A stretch of DNA of 64,000 nucleotides from Bradyrhizobium archetypum. GTDB taxonomy: Bacteria; Pseudomonadota; Alphaproteobacteria; Rhizobiales; Xanthobacteraceae. The notes under the pieces are model-generated. The model was not told the origin of the DNA, ran no database searches, and worked only from the letters and a program-made list of their open reading frames with translations. Positions 9,727-18,653 of the stretch are shown piece by piece. Location: contig NZ_JAAVLW010000003.1 of NCBI RefSeq assembly GCF_013114835.1, positions 682,001 through 746,000 of the forward strand, read 5' to 3'. Every line of letters starts with the position of its first letter. Position 1 is the stretch's first letter. The position numbers and the translations under genes were made by a program.

Positions 9727-10314
9727 ATGGTCGACACCCCGACACGGCGCGCGGTGCTTGGAGCGGGCGTCTTCGCGGCCGGTTCGCTGCTCACAATCGA
9801 CGCCAGCGTTGCCGAGGTCTCGCTTGCCCCGACGCCCGCATGCCATGACGGCGAGGCCCCGACATTGCGGCAGACCGAGGGGCCGTATTTCAAGCCGTCC
9901 TCGCCCGAACGGATCGAACTGATTGAAGCTGGAATGGCGGGGCAGCCGATCGAACTGGCCGGCTTCGTTCTGACCCGCGCGTGCAAGCCGATTGCCGGAG
10001 CGCTGCTGGATTTCTGGCAGGCCGACGACCAGGGCCGCTATGACAATTCCGGTTTCCGGCTGCGCGGCCATCAGTTTTCCGATGCGGAAGGGCGCTACCG
10101 GTTGCGCAGCATCGTGCCCGGCGCCTATGTCGGCCGTACGCGCCATATTCACGTGAAGGTGCAGCCGCGCGGCGGCCGCGTGCTGACGACCCAGCTCTAT
10201 TTTCCTGGCGAAGCGCTTAACCGCACCGACGGCCTGTTTCGCCGCGAGCTGTTGATGCAGACCGCCAAAAACGAAGGCTGGCTCGCCGGGCGTTTTGATT
10301 TCGTGGTGGCTTAG
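9727..10314 (+). CDS. Tat-exported intradiol ring-cleavage dioxygenase-like protein
   Basis: A 195-residue protein related to protocatechuate 3,4-dioxygenase. The Fe(III) ligands of the family are all present: Tyr105 (in GRYDN), Tyr134 (GAYVG), His140 and His142 (RHIHVKV). The N-terminus has a twin-arginine signal (TRRAVLGAG) followed by a hydrophobic stretch, so folded, iron-loaded enzyme is probably exported. A strong AGGAGGGGA ribosome site precedes ATG 9727, which rules out the ATG at 9700. Substrate is unknown; no aromatic pathway genes are nearby, so a catabolic role cannot be assigned. It appears monocistronic. Confidence 0.85.
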   Translation: MVDTPTRRAVLGAGVFAAGSLLTIDASVAEVSLAPTPACHDGEAPTLRQTEGPYFKPSSPERIELIEAGMAGQPIELAGFVLTRACKPIAGALLDFWQADDQGRYDNSGFRLRGHQFSDAEGRYRLRSIVPGAYVGRTRHIHVKVQPRGGRVLTTQLYFPGEALNRTDGLFRRELLMQTAKNEGWLAGRFDFVVA

Positions 10315-10506
10315 GGACGGCCTTCCGGCGAGTCGGGCCCGAATCCGGTTCATTGACATCCATGAAGGCCAGCATCGTATCCGCCTGACCCGCTGGATCC
10401 GGGATAATTGGCCTTCCGAATGACCCGATAGGCAGGGGGCCGTTGCCCTCCCAAACGCTTTGCGGTAATTGCACGCGAGAAACGCGGATTTTCACTGGGG
10501 ATACCG

Positions 10507-10659
10507 ATGGCAGACCATAACGAAGTGGCCTACACGACCGCTGACGGCAACGATTACGCGGCCCATGAGCAGACCTATGAAGGGTTCATCATGCTGGTCA
10601 AATACGGCACCGCCGCCGTCGTGATCATCGTTGCGCTGATGGGCTACTTCCTCACCTGA
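10507..10659 (+). CDS. aa3-type cytochrome c oxidase subunit IV
   Basis: A 50-residue single-span membrane protein starting MADHNEVAYTTADGNDYAAH and ending GYFLT. The acidic N-terminus with the HEQTYEGFI motif before the membrane helix matches the small bacterial subunit IV of aa3 oxidase (PF07835). It stabilises the oxidase in the inner membrane; it has no redox centre. The gene lies 137 bases upstream of pntAA, a neighbourhood I recall from other alphaproteobacteria, and is remote from other oxidase subunit genes in this window. Confidence 0.85.
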   Translation: MADHNEVAYTTADGNDYAAHEQTYEGFIMLVKYGTAAVVIIVALMGYFLT

Positions 10660-10796
10660 CGCCTCACTGCCTGCTACCCGCCGATAGCGGCGGTGGCCAG
10701 AAAATTGCACGCATGCCGGTTGCGAAACCGGTATTCAACTAAGCGAAAAAGACGCTAGTTTGCTTGCGCGCGCCCGGCGCGCAGCGGGGAGGCTTC

Positions 10797-11924
10797 ATGA
10801 AGATCGCGATTGCCAAGGAAATCGATCCGTCTGAACCGCGGGTTGCCGCTTCCCCTGATACCGTGAAGAAGTTCAAGGCGCTCGGCGCCGAAGTCGCGAT
10901 CGAGCCGGGCGCGGGCGTCAAGTCGGGCCTGCCGGATTCCGAATTCACCGCCGTCGGCGCCACCGTCAGCGCGGACGCGTTGAAGGACGCCGACATCATC
11001 ATCAAGGTGAAGCGGCCCGAGGCCAGCGAGCTTGCCAAGTACAAGCGCGGCGCGCTGGTGATCGCGATCATGGACCCCTACGGCAATGAAGCCGCGCTGA
11101 AGACAATCGCCGACGCCGGCGTCTCCGCGTTTGCGATGGAATTGATGCCGCGCATCACCCGCGCGCAGGTGATGGACGTGCTGTCCAGCCAAGCGAACCT
11201 CGCCGGCTATCGCGCGGTGATCGAGGCCGCCGAGGCCTTCGGCCGCGCCTTCCCGATGATGATGACCGCGGCCGGCACGGTGCCGGCCGCAAAAGTGTTC
11301 GTGATGGGCGTCGGCGTGGCCGGCCTGCAGGCGATCGCAACCGCGCGCCGGTTAGGCGCCGTCGTCACCGCAACCGACGTTCGCCCCGCCACGAAAGAGC
11401 AGGTTGAATCGCTCGGCGCCAAGTTTCTAGCGGTCGAAGACGAGGAATTCAGGAACGCGCAGACGGCCGGCGGCTACGCCAAGGAAATGTCGAAAGAGTA
11501 TCAGGCCAAGCAGGCCGCGCTGACCGCCGAGCATGTCAAGAAGCAGGACATCGTGATCACGACCGCGCTGATCCCGGGCCGTCCGGCGCCACGGCTCGTC
11601 AGTGCCGAGATGGTGAAATCGATGAAGCCGGGCTCGGTGCTGGTCGACCTTGCCGTCGAGCGCGGCGGCAATGTCGAGGGCGTCAAGGCGGGCGAGGTCG
11701 TCGATGTCGATGGCGTCAAGATCGTCGGCTACACCAACGTCGCCGGGCGCGTCGCGCAATCGGCTTCCGGCCTCTATGCCCGCAATCTGTTCTCGTTCAT
11801 CGAGACGCTGATCGACAAGGCGAACAAGGCACTCGCGGTCAACTGGGATGATGAGCTGGTGAAAGCCACCGCGCTGACCAAAGACGGCGCCGTCATCCAT
11901 CCGAACTTTCTGCCGAAAGCCTAA
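10797..11924 (+). CDS. pntAA: NAD(P) transhydrogenase subunit alpha part 1
   Basis: A 375-residue NAD(H)-binding domain I subunit of the proton-translocating transhydrogenase, which uses the proton gradient to make NADPH from NADH. It has the alanine dehydrogenase/PNT fold: [20 protein letters not shown] at the N-terminus, nucleotide-binding [21 protein letters not shown] in the middle and [14 protein letters not shown] near the C-terminus. GGGGAGG lies 5 bases before ATG 10797. It is followed after 11 bases by pntAB and then pntB; the split into three genes is normal for alphaproteobacteria. Confidence 0.97.
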   Translation: MKIAIAKEIDPSEPRVAASPDTVKKFKALGAEVAIEPGAGVKSGLPDSEFTAVGATVSADALKDADIIIKVKRPEASELAKYKRGALVIAIMDPYGNEAALKTIADAGVSAFAMELMPRITRAQVMDVLSSQANLAGYRAVIEAAEAFGRAFPMMMTAAGTVPAAKVFVMGVGVAGLQAIATARRLGAVVTATDVRPATKEQVESLGAKFLAVEDEEFRNAQTAGGYAKEMSKEYQAKQAALTAEHVKKQDIVITTALIPGRPAPRLVSAEMVKSMKPGSVLVDLAVERGGNVEGVKAGEVVDVDGVKIVGYTNVAGRVAQSASGLYARNLFSFIETLIDKANKALAVNWDDELVKATALTKDGAVIHPNFLPKA

Positions 11925-11935
11925 GGAGACAAGCC

Positions 11936-12253
11936 ATGGAGCACATCGCTCAAGCCGTCGATCCCTTCGTATTCCGGCTGTCGATTTTCGTCCTTGCCGT
12001 CTTCGTCGGCTATTTCGTGGTGTGGTCGGTGACGCCGGCCCTGCACACACCGCTGATGTCGGTCACCAACGCGATCTCCTCGGTGATCGTGGTCGGTGCA
12101 CTACTCGCGGTCGGCGTCGGCATGATCTCAAGCGGTTCGGGCTGGGCACGCGGGTTCGGCTTCATCGCGCTGATCTTCGCCTGCGTGAATATTTTCGGCG
12201 GCTTCCTTGTCACCCAGCGCATGCTGGCGATGTACAAGAAGAAGGCCAAGTGA
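11936..12253 (+). CDS. pntAB: NAD(P) transhydrogenase subunit alpha part 2
   Basis: A 105-residue membrane subunit carrying three predicted helices of domain II. The conserved [19 protein letters not shown] segment (residues about 37-55) is diagnostic. It forms the proton channel with PntB. The gene has AAGGAGACAAGCC before the ATG and sits between pntAA and pntB in the same operon. Confidence 0.96.
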   Translation: MEHIAQAVDPFVFRLSIFVLAVFVGYFVVWSVTPALHTPLMSVTNAISSVIVVGALLAVGVGMISSGSGWARGFGFIALIFACVNIFGGFLVTQRMLAMYKKKAK

Positions 12254-12297
12254 GTGGCATGCGCCTCGGGGTGTCGAAGGCATAATGGGGACCTGAG

Positions 12298-13695
12298 ATG
12301 AACGCCAATCTCTCTGCACTGTTGTATCTAGTCGCGGGTGTGCTGTTCATCCTGTCGCTGCGCGGACTGTCGAGTCCCGCATCGTCCCGCCAGGGCAATC
12401 TGTTCGGCATGATCGGCATGGCGATCGCGGTTGGCACCACGCTGGCCAGTCATCCGCCGGCGGACGGCATCGCCTGGCTCCTTGTCATTCTCGGTATCGC
12501 CATCGGCGGCGGCATCGGCGCGGTGATCGCGCGGCGGGTGCCGATGACCTCGATGCCGGAACTGGTCGCCGCCTTTCACTCGCTGGTCGGCATGGCCGCG
12601 GTGCTGGTCGCCGCCGGCGCCTTCTACGCGCCCGAAGCGTTCGACATCGGCAAGCCCGGCGCGATTCACGCGTCCAGCCTCGTCGAAATGTCGCTCGGCG
12701 TCGCCATCGGCGCGCTGACCTTCACCGGCTCAGTGATCGCCTTCCTGAAACTGTCGGCCCGCATGAGCGGCGCGCCGATCATTCTGCCCGCACGTCACCT
12801 GATCAACATCGGCCTCGGCATCGCGCTGGTCGTCTTCATCGTCCGCCTGGTCATGACCGGCAGCGCGATCGACTTTTGGCTGATCACCATCATTGCGCTG
12901 GTGCTCGGTGTGCTCATGATCATCCCGATCGGCGGCGCCGACATGCCGGTCGTAATCTCGATGCTGAACTCCTATTCCGGCTGGGCCGCCGCCGGCATCG
13001 GCTTCACGCTCGGCAACTCCGCGTTGATCATCACCGGCGCGCTGGTCGGCTCCTCCGGCGCGATTCTGTCCTACATCATGTGCCACGCGATGAACCGCTC
13101 GTTCATCTCGGTCATCCTCGGCGGCTTCGGCGGCGAGACGGCAGCGGCGGGCGGTGGATCCGGCGAACAGAAGCCTGCAAAGCTCGGCTCGGCCGACGAC
13201 GCCGCCTTCATCATGAAGAACGCCTCCAAGGTCATCATCGTGCCCGGCTACGGCATGGCGGTAGCGCAGGCCCAGCATGCGCTGCGGGAGATGGCCGACC
13301 TGTTGAAGAAGGAAGGTGTCGAGGTGAAGTATGCGATCCACCCGGTCGCAGGCCGCATGCCCGGCCACATGAACGTGCTGCTGGCGGAAGCCAACGTGCC
13401 CTATGACGAGGTGTTCGAGCTCGAGGACATCAACTCCGAATTTGCGCAGGCCGATATCGCTTTCGTGATCGGGGCCAACGATGTCACCAATCCGGCCGCC
13501 GAGGAAGACAAGACTTCGCCGATCTACGGCATGCCGGTGCTGCAGGTCTGGAAGGCCGGCACGGTGATGTTCATCAAGCGCTCGCTGGCGTCGGGCTATG
13601 CCGGCATCGACAATCCGCTGTTCTACCGCGACAATACCATGATGCTGCTCGGCGACGCCAAGAAGGTCACCGAGAACATCGTCAAGGGGATGTAA
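12298..13695 (+). CDS. pntB: NAD(P) transhydrogenase subunit beta
   Basis: A 465-residue subunit with about nine membrane helices (domain II) followed by the NADP(H)-binding domain III. Domain II shows PELVAAFHSLVGMAAVL and SYSGWAAAGIGF-type segments. Domain III shows IIVPGYGMAVAQAQHAL and ends with FIKRSLASGYAGIDNPLF and NTMMLLGDAKK. It completes the functional pntAA-pntAB-pntB set. No terminator with a clear U-tract is visible after the stop. Confidence 0.97.
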   Translation: MNANLSALLYLVAGVLFILSLRGLSSPASSRQGNLFGMIGMAIAVGTTLASHPPADGIAWLLVILGIAIGGGIGAVIARRVPMTSMPELVAAFHSLVGMAAVLVAAGAFYAPEAFDIGKPGAIHASSLVEMSLGVAIGALTFTGSVIAFLKLSARMSGAPIILPARHLINIGLGIALVVFIVRLVMTGSAIDFWLITIIALVLGVLMIIPIGGADMPVVISMLNSYSGWAAAGIGFTLGNSALIITGALVGSSGAILSYIMCHAMNRSFISVILGGFGGETAAAGGGSGEQKPAKLGSADDAAFIMKNASKVIIVPGYGMAVAQAQHALREMADLLKKEGVEVKYAIHPVAGRMPGHMNVLLAEANVPYDEVFELEDINSEFAQADIAFVIGANDVTNPAAEEDKTSPIYGMPVLQVWKAGTVMFIKRSLASGYAGIDNPLFYRDNTMMLLGDAKKVTENIVKGM

Positions 13696-13779
13696 CGGAT
13701 CGGGGGCACCACGTTCGCGCGTCGTCCGATGATCATCGGCGCCGCGGCGACTATCGGCGACGCCGCCATCTGTCCGCTT

Positions 13780-14048
13780 TGCATTCGAGCAACCCTTCAA
13801 AGCTTACGTCGCCGTCGACGAAACGCGCCGCTATGGCTATTTCCGGTAGGCTGGCGATCTCCAGTACGGTAAACCGCCAAACCGTCGGATCGCCCGGGGC
13901 ATTCGGTTATGGAGGTCTGAGACTGTTCGCGTTTCCCGAACGTGCCCTTTCAGTGGCAATTGCGGCTGGTAACTACAATGATGGGAATCAGTGGATGCCG
14001 CCGATCCGGGTAGTCCGCGAAGTCGTGCTGGCGAGCATGTTGTATTAA
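13780..14048 (+). pseudogene. Remnant of a beta-lactamase-family serine hydrolase (C-terminal piece)
   Basis: The frame ending at 14048 reads FGYGGLRLFAFPERALSVAI, then AGNYNDGNQWMPP and a final REVVLASML. This closely resembles the C-terminal strand-helix of class C beta-lactamase-like serine hydrolases in these genomes. Just upstream, in another frame, is RRYGYFR*AG; homologues usually have GYFWWLG here, so a Trp-to-Arg and a Trp-to-stop change plus a frameshift explain what is seen. The catalytic N-terminal domain is absent. This 407-bp gap between pntB and the next gene holds nothing else that I can see. Confidence 0.6.
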
Positions 14049-14102
14049 CCTGGGATATCACACTGGCCGATAGGCAATGTTGCCTGTAAGCATCGCAGAG
14101 TC

Positions 14103-14960
14103 ATGACCACCTTGAAATGGCTGCTCCTCATCATCTCAGCCGGTTATGTCTGCGGTCTGCTCGCGCTGTTCTTCGCGCAGCGCGCCGTGCTGTTTCCTGC
14201 CCCGACGGGCGCGCGCACGCCGCCGCAGGCAGCGGGCTTTCCCGAAGCCGAAGAACATCTCCTGGCCACGGCTGATGGTGAGAAAGTCATCGTCTGGCAT
14301 GTTCCGGCCCGGCCGGGGCGTCCGGTGGTTCTCTATTTCCATGGCAATGGCGATTATCTCGCCGGCTTCTTCGGCCGCTTTCGCGGCCTGATCGCCGACG
14401 GGATCGGCATCGTCGCGCTGTCCTATCGCGGCTATGCCGGTTCAAGCGGGCAGCCGAGCGAGCAAGGATTGCTGCAGGATGCCGCGGCGGTCTATGCCTT
14501 TGCGGCCGCGCGATACAGCGCGGACAGGATCGTCGCCTGGGGATTCTCCCTCGGCTCCGGCGTCGCGGTTGCGCTGGCGGCCGAACAGCCGGTCGGCAAG
14601 CTGATTCTCGAAGCGCCCTATACGTCGATTGTCGACGTGGCTGCGTCAGCGTACTGGTTCGCGCCGGTGCGGCTTCTGATGCGCGATCAATTCCATGCCG
14701 ACCGGCACATCGCCCGGATCAGGGTTCCTCTTCTGGTGATGCATGGCGCGCTCGATCCGACGATACCGGTTGCCTTCGGCGAGCGGCTGTTTGCGCTGGC
14801 CAACGAGCCGAAACGGTTTGTCCGTCTTGCCCGAGGCGGTCATAACGATCTCGACAATTTCGGCGCAATTGAAATCGCGCGAAATTTCATCAACCTTGCG
14901 AAAGGGTGGTCGCAGCATGGATGGACGCAACTTCCGTCCATGAACCGGTTGGGAACTTGA
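14103..14960 (+). CDS. Membrane-anchored alpha/beta hydrolase
   Basis: A 285-residue protein with an N-terminal membrane anchor (residues 5-25) and an alpha/beta hydrolase domain. Visible features are the oxyanion segment YFHGNGDY (78-85), the nucleophile elbow GFSLGSG with Ser149, an acid in HGALDPTIP and a histidine in RGGHNDLD. The family resembles human ABHD13 and bacterial YfhR-type hydrolases; the substrate is unknown. It is separated by 4 bases from the exchanger gene downstream, so they form one unit with the cupin gene. Confidence 0.88.
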   Translation: MTTLKWLLLIISAGYVCGLLALFFAQRAVLFPAPTGARTPPQAAGFPEAEEHLLATADGEKVIVWHVPARPGRPVVLYFHGNGDYLAGFFGRFRGLIADGIGIVALSYRGYAGSSGQPSEQGLLQDAAAVYAFAAARYSADRIVAWGFSLGSGVAVALAAEQPVGKLILEAPYTSIVDVAASAYWFAPVRLLMRDQFHADRHIARIRVPLLVMHGALDPTIPVAFGERLFALANEPKRFVRLARGGHNDLDNFGAIEIARNFINLAKGWSQHGWTQLPSMNRLGT

Positions 14961-14964
14961 CCGC

Positions 14965-16062
14965 ATGAGCACACACGGACCGATGCCGCGATCCGCCTGG
15001 GTGTTTCCGGCGCTGGCGCTGCTGCTCTATGCGCTGGCGACCGGCGTCGGGTTCGATTTTACACCATCGATCGGCGGTATGATTTTCGCGGCGGTGCTGC
15101 TGGCGGTCCTGTTCGGCACCGTGTTCGCGGCCGTGCATCACGCCGAGGTGGTTGCCGAGCGGGTCGGCGAACCTTACGGCACGCTGCTGTTGACGCTTGC
15201 AGTCACCATCATCGAGGTCGCGCTGATCGCCACCATCATGCTCGGCGAAAAGCCGCAGCCGGCGCTGGCGCGCGACACCGTGTTTGCGGTCGTGATGATC
15301 GTATGCAACGGCCTCGTCGGTCTCTGCATCTTCATCGGCGGCTTGCGCTACCGCGAGCAGGATTTTCAGGTCTCGGGTTCGAACCTTTATCTCAGCGTGC
15401 TGTTCGTGCTGGCCACCATCACACTGATCATGCCGAACTATACGCTCACGGCGCCGGGGCCGATCTATTCGGCGGCCCAGCTCGGCTTCGTCAGCATCGT
15501 CACCCTGATTCTTTACGCCGTCTTTCTCTATACCCAGACCATCCGGCATCGTGATTACTTCATCAACAGGGACGAAGGTAAGGTCGCCGACGAAGCCCGG
15601 CTGTCCAACCGGATGCTGGCGCTCAGCATCGTGCTGCTGTTGATCTCGCTGCTGGCGGTCGTGCTGCTCGCCAAGAAATTTTCCGCGACCGTCGATGCCG
15701 TCACTGCGATGGTCGGTGCGCCGCCGGCGTTTGCCGGCGTGGTCGTCGCGCTTCTGATTTTGTTGCCGGAAAGCGTTGCGGCCGTCGGCGCCGCGCGCCG
15801 GAACGACCTGCAAAAAAGCATCAATCTCGCGCTCGGCTCTTCGCTCGCGACGATCGGGCTGACGGTGCCGGCGGTCGCGGTGGTTGCCTACACGCTCGAC
15901 AAGCAACTGGTGCTCGGCCTCAACGCGCCGGGGATGGTGCTTTTGGTGCTGACCTTCGTCGTCAGCATGCTGACCTTCGGCACCGGCCGGACCAACATCC
16001 TGTTCGGGCTCGTCCATATGCTGGTATTCGCGGTATTCCTTTTCATGGTATTCGTGCCGTAA
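14965..16062 (+). CDS. Calcium/cation:proton antiporter of the ChaA/y4hA type
   Basis: A 365-residue membrane protein with about eleven predicted helices. Two inverted alpha repeats carry the acidic exchange motifs: VTIIEVALIATIMLGE (about residues 75-90) and LLILLPESVAAVGAARRNDLQKSINLALGSSLAT in the second half (seen as two parts). It belongs to the CaCA superfamily, like the rhizobial plasmid protein y4hA. It should extrude Ca2+ or monovalent cations in exchange for protons. It follows the hydrolase gene by 4 bases and precedes a cupin gene by 21 bases. Confidence 0.9.
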   Translation: MSTHGPMPRSAWVFPALALLLYALATGVGFDFTPSIGGMIFAAVLLAVLFGTVFAAVHHAEVVAERVGEPYGTLLLTLAVTIIEVALIATIMLGEKPQPALARDTVFAVVMIVCNGLVGLCIFIGGLRYREQDFQVSGSNLYLSVLFVLATITLIMPNYTLTAPGPIYSAAQLGFVSIVTLILYAVFLYTQTIRHRDYFINRDEGKVADEARLSNRMLALSIVLLLISLLAVVLLAKKFSATVDAVTAMVGAPPAFAGVVVALLILLPESVAAVGAARRNDLQKSINLALGSSLATIGLTVPAVAVVAYTLDKQLVLGLNAPGMVLLVLTFVVSMLTFGTGRTNILFGLVHMLVFAVFLFMVFVP

Positions 16063-16083
16063 TTGCCTTGGAGTGAACCCCAC

Positions 16084-16368
16084 ATGCTCGCCGCCAAATC
16101 CGACGTCCAGGTCGATACGCCCGAAGTCCGCGTTACCGAATGGCGGCTGGCGCCGGGCAGCGCCACCGGCCACCATACCCACGAGATGGATTACGTGATC
16201 GTGCCGGTGACTTCGGGCGAGATGACCATCGTCGCGCCAAACGGCGAACGCACCAAGGCGCAGCTCGGGGCAGGCAAATCCTATTTCCGGAAAGCCGGGG
16301 TTCAGCACGACGTGCTGAACGAGACCGCGAGCGAGATCGTGTTTCTGGAGGTCGAGCTGAAGCCCTGA
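16084..16368 (+). CDS. Small cupin-domain protein
   Basis: A 94-residue single-domain cupin. Motif 1 is GSATGHHTHEMDYVIVP with the metal-ligand histidines and glutamate; motif 2 (GKSYFRKAGVQHDVLNE) has the second histidine. The fold binds a metal and a small ligand; the function is unknown. TTGGAG is 10 bases before ATG 16084, so an earlier in-frame TTG was not used. It is the last gene of the hydrolase-exchanger-cupin unit. Confidence 0.87.
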   Translation: MLAAKSDVQVDTPEVRVTEWRLAPGSATGHHTHEMDYVIVPVTSGEMTIVAPNGERTKAQLGAGKSYFRKAGVQHDVLNETASEIVFLEVELKP

Positions 16369-16537
16369 CCGTCTCAGCGTCCAAGTGCATTTCCTGGGCT
16401 TGGGGGAACCGTGCGACAGGTGGCGCAGATGTTATTCGGCCTGCACAGGAACTGCTGAATTGCCATCGATCCGACGCACTTGATCCCTCAATGTGCCTCA
16501 AAGTTCCTGCAATTGAGGACTGCGGGGAGTGGCCGGC

Positions 16538-17557
16538 ATGCTGAATTACCTGAAGAAATTTGCGGTGGACATCTTCCCCTCGGTGGCTGCGACCGTCATC
16601 GGGGCCTACATCGTCAACCACTACATCGTGACCAAGCCGGCGGATGCTCCTGCCGCCGCAGCGGTGTCTGCCGCCACGCCCAAGTCGGACGGCAAGGCTG
16701 AAGCCAACGATGGCAAGCCGGCCGAGACGACAGCGAGTGTCAGCAACCTCCCGGCGGCCGGTGTCAAGGCGCGCGGAATCTCCGAGAAAGCCGTCATGGA
16801 GAAGGCCACCGCCGAACGGCCGGCGGCGTCGGAAAAGACTCAGAAGGCGGATGAAAAGGCTGAGGCCAAAGCCGATGCCAAGCCTGATATAAACAAGCCT
16901 GACACAAACAAGTCTGATGCGAACAAGCCTGACGCCAACAAGTCCGATGTGAAATCGGCCGAAAGCCCCGCTGACGTCGACCGCCGTCACGCCGCGGTGC
17001 CACGCGAAAAGGAAAAGATCAGGGTCGTGTTGCCGTCGCCCATCCAGCCCCTGAATTCTTCGGCGGCTACGGCTGCACCCGCCGCCCCGGCGGCGCCGCC
17101 AGCCCCGGTCGAGGCTGCAACTGCGCCGGAGGAGCGCCGTGATGCCAACGATCTGGCGCGCGCCGCGATCGAGCGTCTGCGCGCCAACGGCGAAACCTCA
17201 CCTCGCGTCGCCGAACCCGCCCGCGCTCCTGAAGCGCCAAAGGAAGCGCCCAGGGTTGCGAACGCGCCTGTCGTCGCCAATGCACCCGCGCTTCGTCCGC
17301 TGCCGCCACCGGTGATGATCTCGGGTCCGCCGGCCGGCGAACCCTTTGGTCAGGCTTCATCGCAGCAGGCGCGGCCGCCTTATGCCGATGCCGGCGACCC
17401 GAACCGTCCAATCCCGCCTGCCGAAATCCCGGCCTCTCGCCCGCTCGATCTGCGTGCCGAAATGGCGGAACCTTCGGTACGCGAACGCGCTACCGCGGCT
17501 GCCGAGGACGCGCTGTCGACCGCCAAGTCGATCTTCCACGCGGTGCTGCCGAAATAA
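16538..17557 (+). CDS. Membrane-anchored Pro/Ala-rich protein with pentapeptide repeats
   Basis: A 339-residue protein with one N-terminal membrane helix (FPSVAATVIGAYIVNHYIV, residues about 14-32) and a low-complexity remainder. Residues 115-139 are five tandem copies of K-(P/S)-D-x-N. A Pro/Ala-rich segment follows, then a C-terminal helix (ERATAAAEDALSTAKSIFHAVLP). The layout suggests a periplasm-spanning stalk, but I recognise no domain and assign no function. GGGGAG 8 bases before ATG 16538 decides the start over a GTG at 16529. It is isolated between a cupin gene and a convergent TPR gene. Confidence 0.75.
   Translation: MLNYLKKFAVDIFPSVAATVIGAYIVNHYIVTKPADAPAAAAVSAATPKSDGKAEANDGKPAETTASVSNLPAAGVKARGISEKAVMEKATAERPAASEKTQKADEKAEAKADAKPDINKPDTNKSDANKPDANKSDVKSAESPADVDRRHAAVPREKEKIRVVLPSPIQPLNSSAATAAPAAPAAPPAPVEAATAPEERRDANDLARAAIERLRANGETSPRVAEPARAPEAPKEAPRVANAPVVANAPALRPLPPPVMISGPPAGEPFGQASSQQARPPYADAGDPNRPIPPAEIPASRPLDLRAEMAEPSVRERATAAAEDALSTAKSIFHAVLPK
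16880..16954 (+). repeat. Five tandem 15-bp units encoding K(P/S)DxN
   Basis: The units start at 16880, 16895, 16910, 16925 and 16940. Each begins AAG(C/T)C(T/C)GA and most end AAC. They differ by silent and third-residue changes, so the array is old enough to have diverged. It lies in frame within the coding sequence at 16538-17557 and gives a hydrophilic, extended segment. Confidence 0.85.
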
Positions 17558-17693
17558 ACCCGCTGCGCTTGCCAGCGAGGCACGCGCGGACGTGATCCGG
17601 GACCGCTTCCACTGGAAGCGAACGCCGTGCGTCAGGCAAAGCTCGCGCCGGATTCTGATTCAATCCAATCTGAGTCAATCCAAACAGGAAGGC

Positions 17694-18338
17694 TTAGCCG
17701 CCGGTGCGTGCAAGACCGCTTCGCGCGGCGTCGTCCCTGGGCCGCAGCGCGAGCGCACGGCCATAGGACGTGAAGGCCTTGGCCTTGTCGCCGAGCCGCT
17801 CATAGGTGACGCCGCGCGCCGACCAGGCTTGCGCGCTGTTGGGATCGGCCTGCACCGCCTCGTCGAGATCGGAGGCGGCTTCCCTTGCCTTGTCGATGGC
17901 GAGGTAGCTGGTCGCACGCGCCAGCAGCGGCTCGACCCGTTGCGGCGTCAGGCCGTTGGCTGCGGTGAAATCCGCAATCGCCTGCTCATGCTGCTTGTCG
18001 GCCTGATAAATCAGGCCACGGGCGTACAGGGCCTGCACGTTGTAGGGATCGAGCGCGAGGGCACGGTCGAATTCCGCGAGCGCTGCTTCGGTCTTGCCGG
18101 ATTTGGCAAGGGTCTGGCCGTTCGTCGCATGGCCTTGGGCGTCGCTGACGCTTTGTCCGCTGATCGTGCCGGTCGGCTTTTGCTCGAGGGCCTGGAGTTT
18201 TTCCTTGTCCGATCCCCACGATCCCAGATCGAACGAACACCCGCCAACGGGAAGGGTAAGAACAATCGCGAGCAGCGTGATGGGGGCGGCCGTTAAGCGC
18301 GAAGTGCAGCGAAGGGCATTGCAATCCGTAACGGCCAT
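17694..18338 (-). CDS. TPR lipoprotein
   Basis: A 214-residue lipoprotein: a hydrophobic signal (ITLLAIVLTLPVGGC) ends in a lipobox with Cys34, followed by SFDLGSWGSDKEK and at least four tetratricopeptide repeats (for example AALAEFDRALALDPYNVQALYARG and ARGVTYERLGDKAKAFTSYG). It resembles NlpI-type outer-membrane or periplasmic TPR adaptors that hold other envelope proteins. I chose the ATG at 18338 because it places the lipobox at the usual distance. It converges with the repeat protein at 16538; a 17-bp hairpin (17604-17620) without a U-tract lies between them. Confidence 0.85.
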   Translation of the reverse strand: MAVTDCNALRCTSRLTAAPITLLAIVLTLPVGGCSFDLGSWGSDKEKLQALEQKPTGTISGQSVSDAQGHATNGQTLAKSGKTEAALAEFDRALALDPYNVQALYARGLIYQADKQHEQAIADFTAANGLTPQRVEPLLARATSYLAIDKAREAASDLDEAVQADPNSAQAWSARGVTYERLGDKAKAFTSYGRALALRPRDDAARSGLARTGG

Positions 18339-18653
18339 GCAGCGGCAGACTCTCGCGTTCAATGCAGCATAGGTAACGCGACGGGCCACAAAATGCATCC
18401 GTCAAAATGGTCCCGCCACATAATTCGTACAGCTATTTTTTGCCGGGCCAAGCCGGACCCGGGGGGCGGCGAAGAGGGAGGTTTCGTATCTTGCACGGAT
18501 GCGCTGCGACTCCGGATTTACCGGGCCGTGCTGTCGGCGATGAGATCACGTTGCATCGCGCGCCGATCGATCTTTGAAAATGTCAGCCGAATAGCGGCGC
18601 GCAGTCGCGATTGATTGGCCAGGCCCGTCCAAGTGAGAGACAAGACACAAACA
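18339..18653. other. Intergenic stretch between the TPR lipoprotein gene and the rpsU terminator
   Basis: About 315 bases that should hold the promoter of the minus-strand TPR gene. A 73-codon plus-strand frame crosses it (18393-18614), but it is Arg/Ser-rich with no ribosome site or domain, so I do not call it a gene. I see no other structure. Confidence 0.45.

Noticed and set aside
12730..13800. 356-residue minus-strand frame opposite pntB
   Set aside because: No start site, no domain, antisense to an unambiguous transhydrogenase gene.
14965..16062. Symbiosis-island origin because the exchanger resembles the symbiotic-plasmid protein y4hA
   Set aside because: No nod, nif or fix genes, no low-GC block and no integrase are in the window; chromosomal y4hA homologues are common.
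14890..16308. Long minus-strand frame opposite the y4hA-type exchanger
   Set aside because: It is rich in Arg, His, Gln and Asp without domain logic, has no ribosome site and lies antisense to a clear membrane protein; it is a high-GC shadow frame.
17604..17620. Hairpin CGCTTCCA-C-TGGAAGCG as a terminator between the repeat protein and TPR lipoprotein genes
   Set aside because: The stem is short and there is no U-tract on either strand, so termination cannot be supported.
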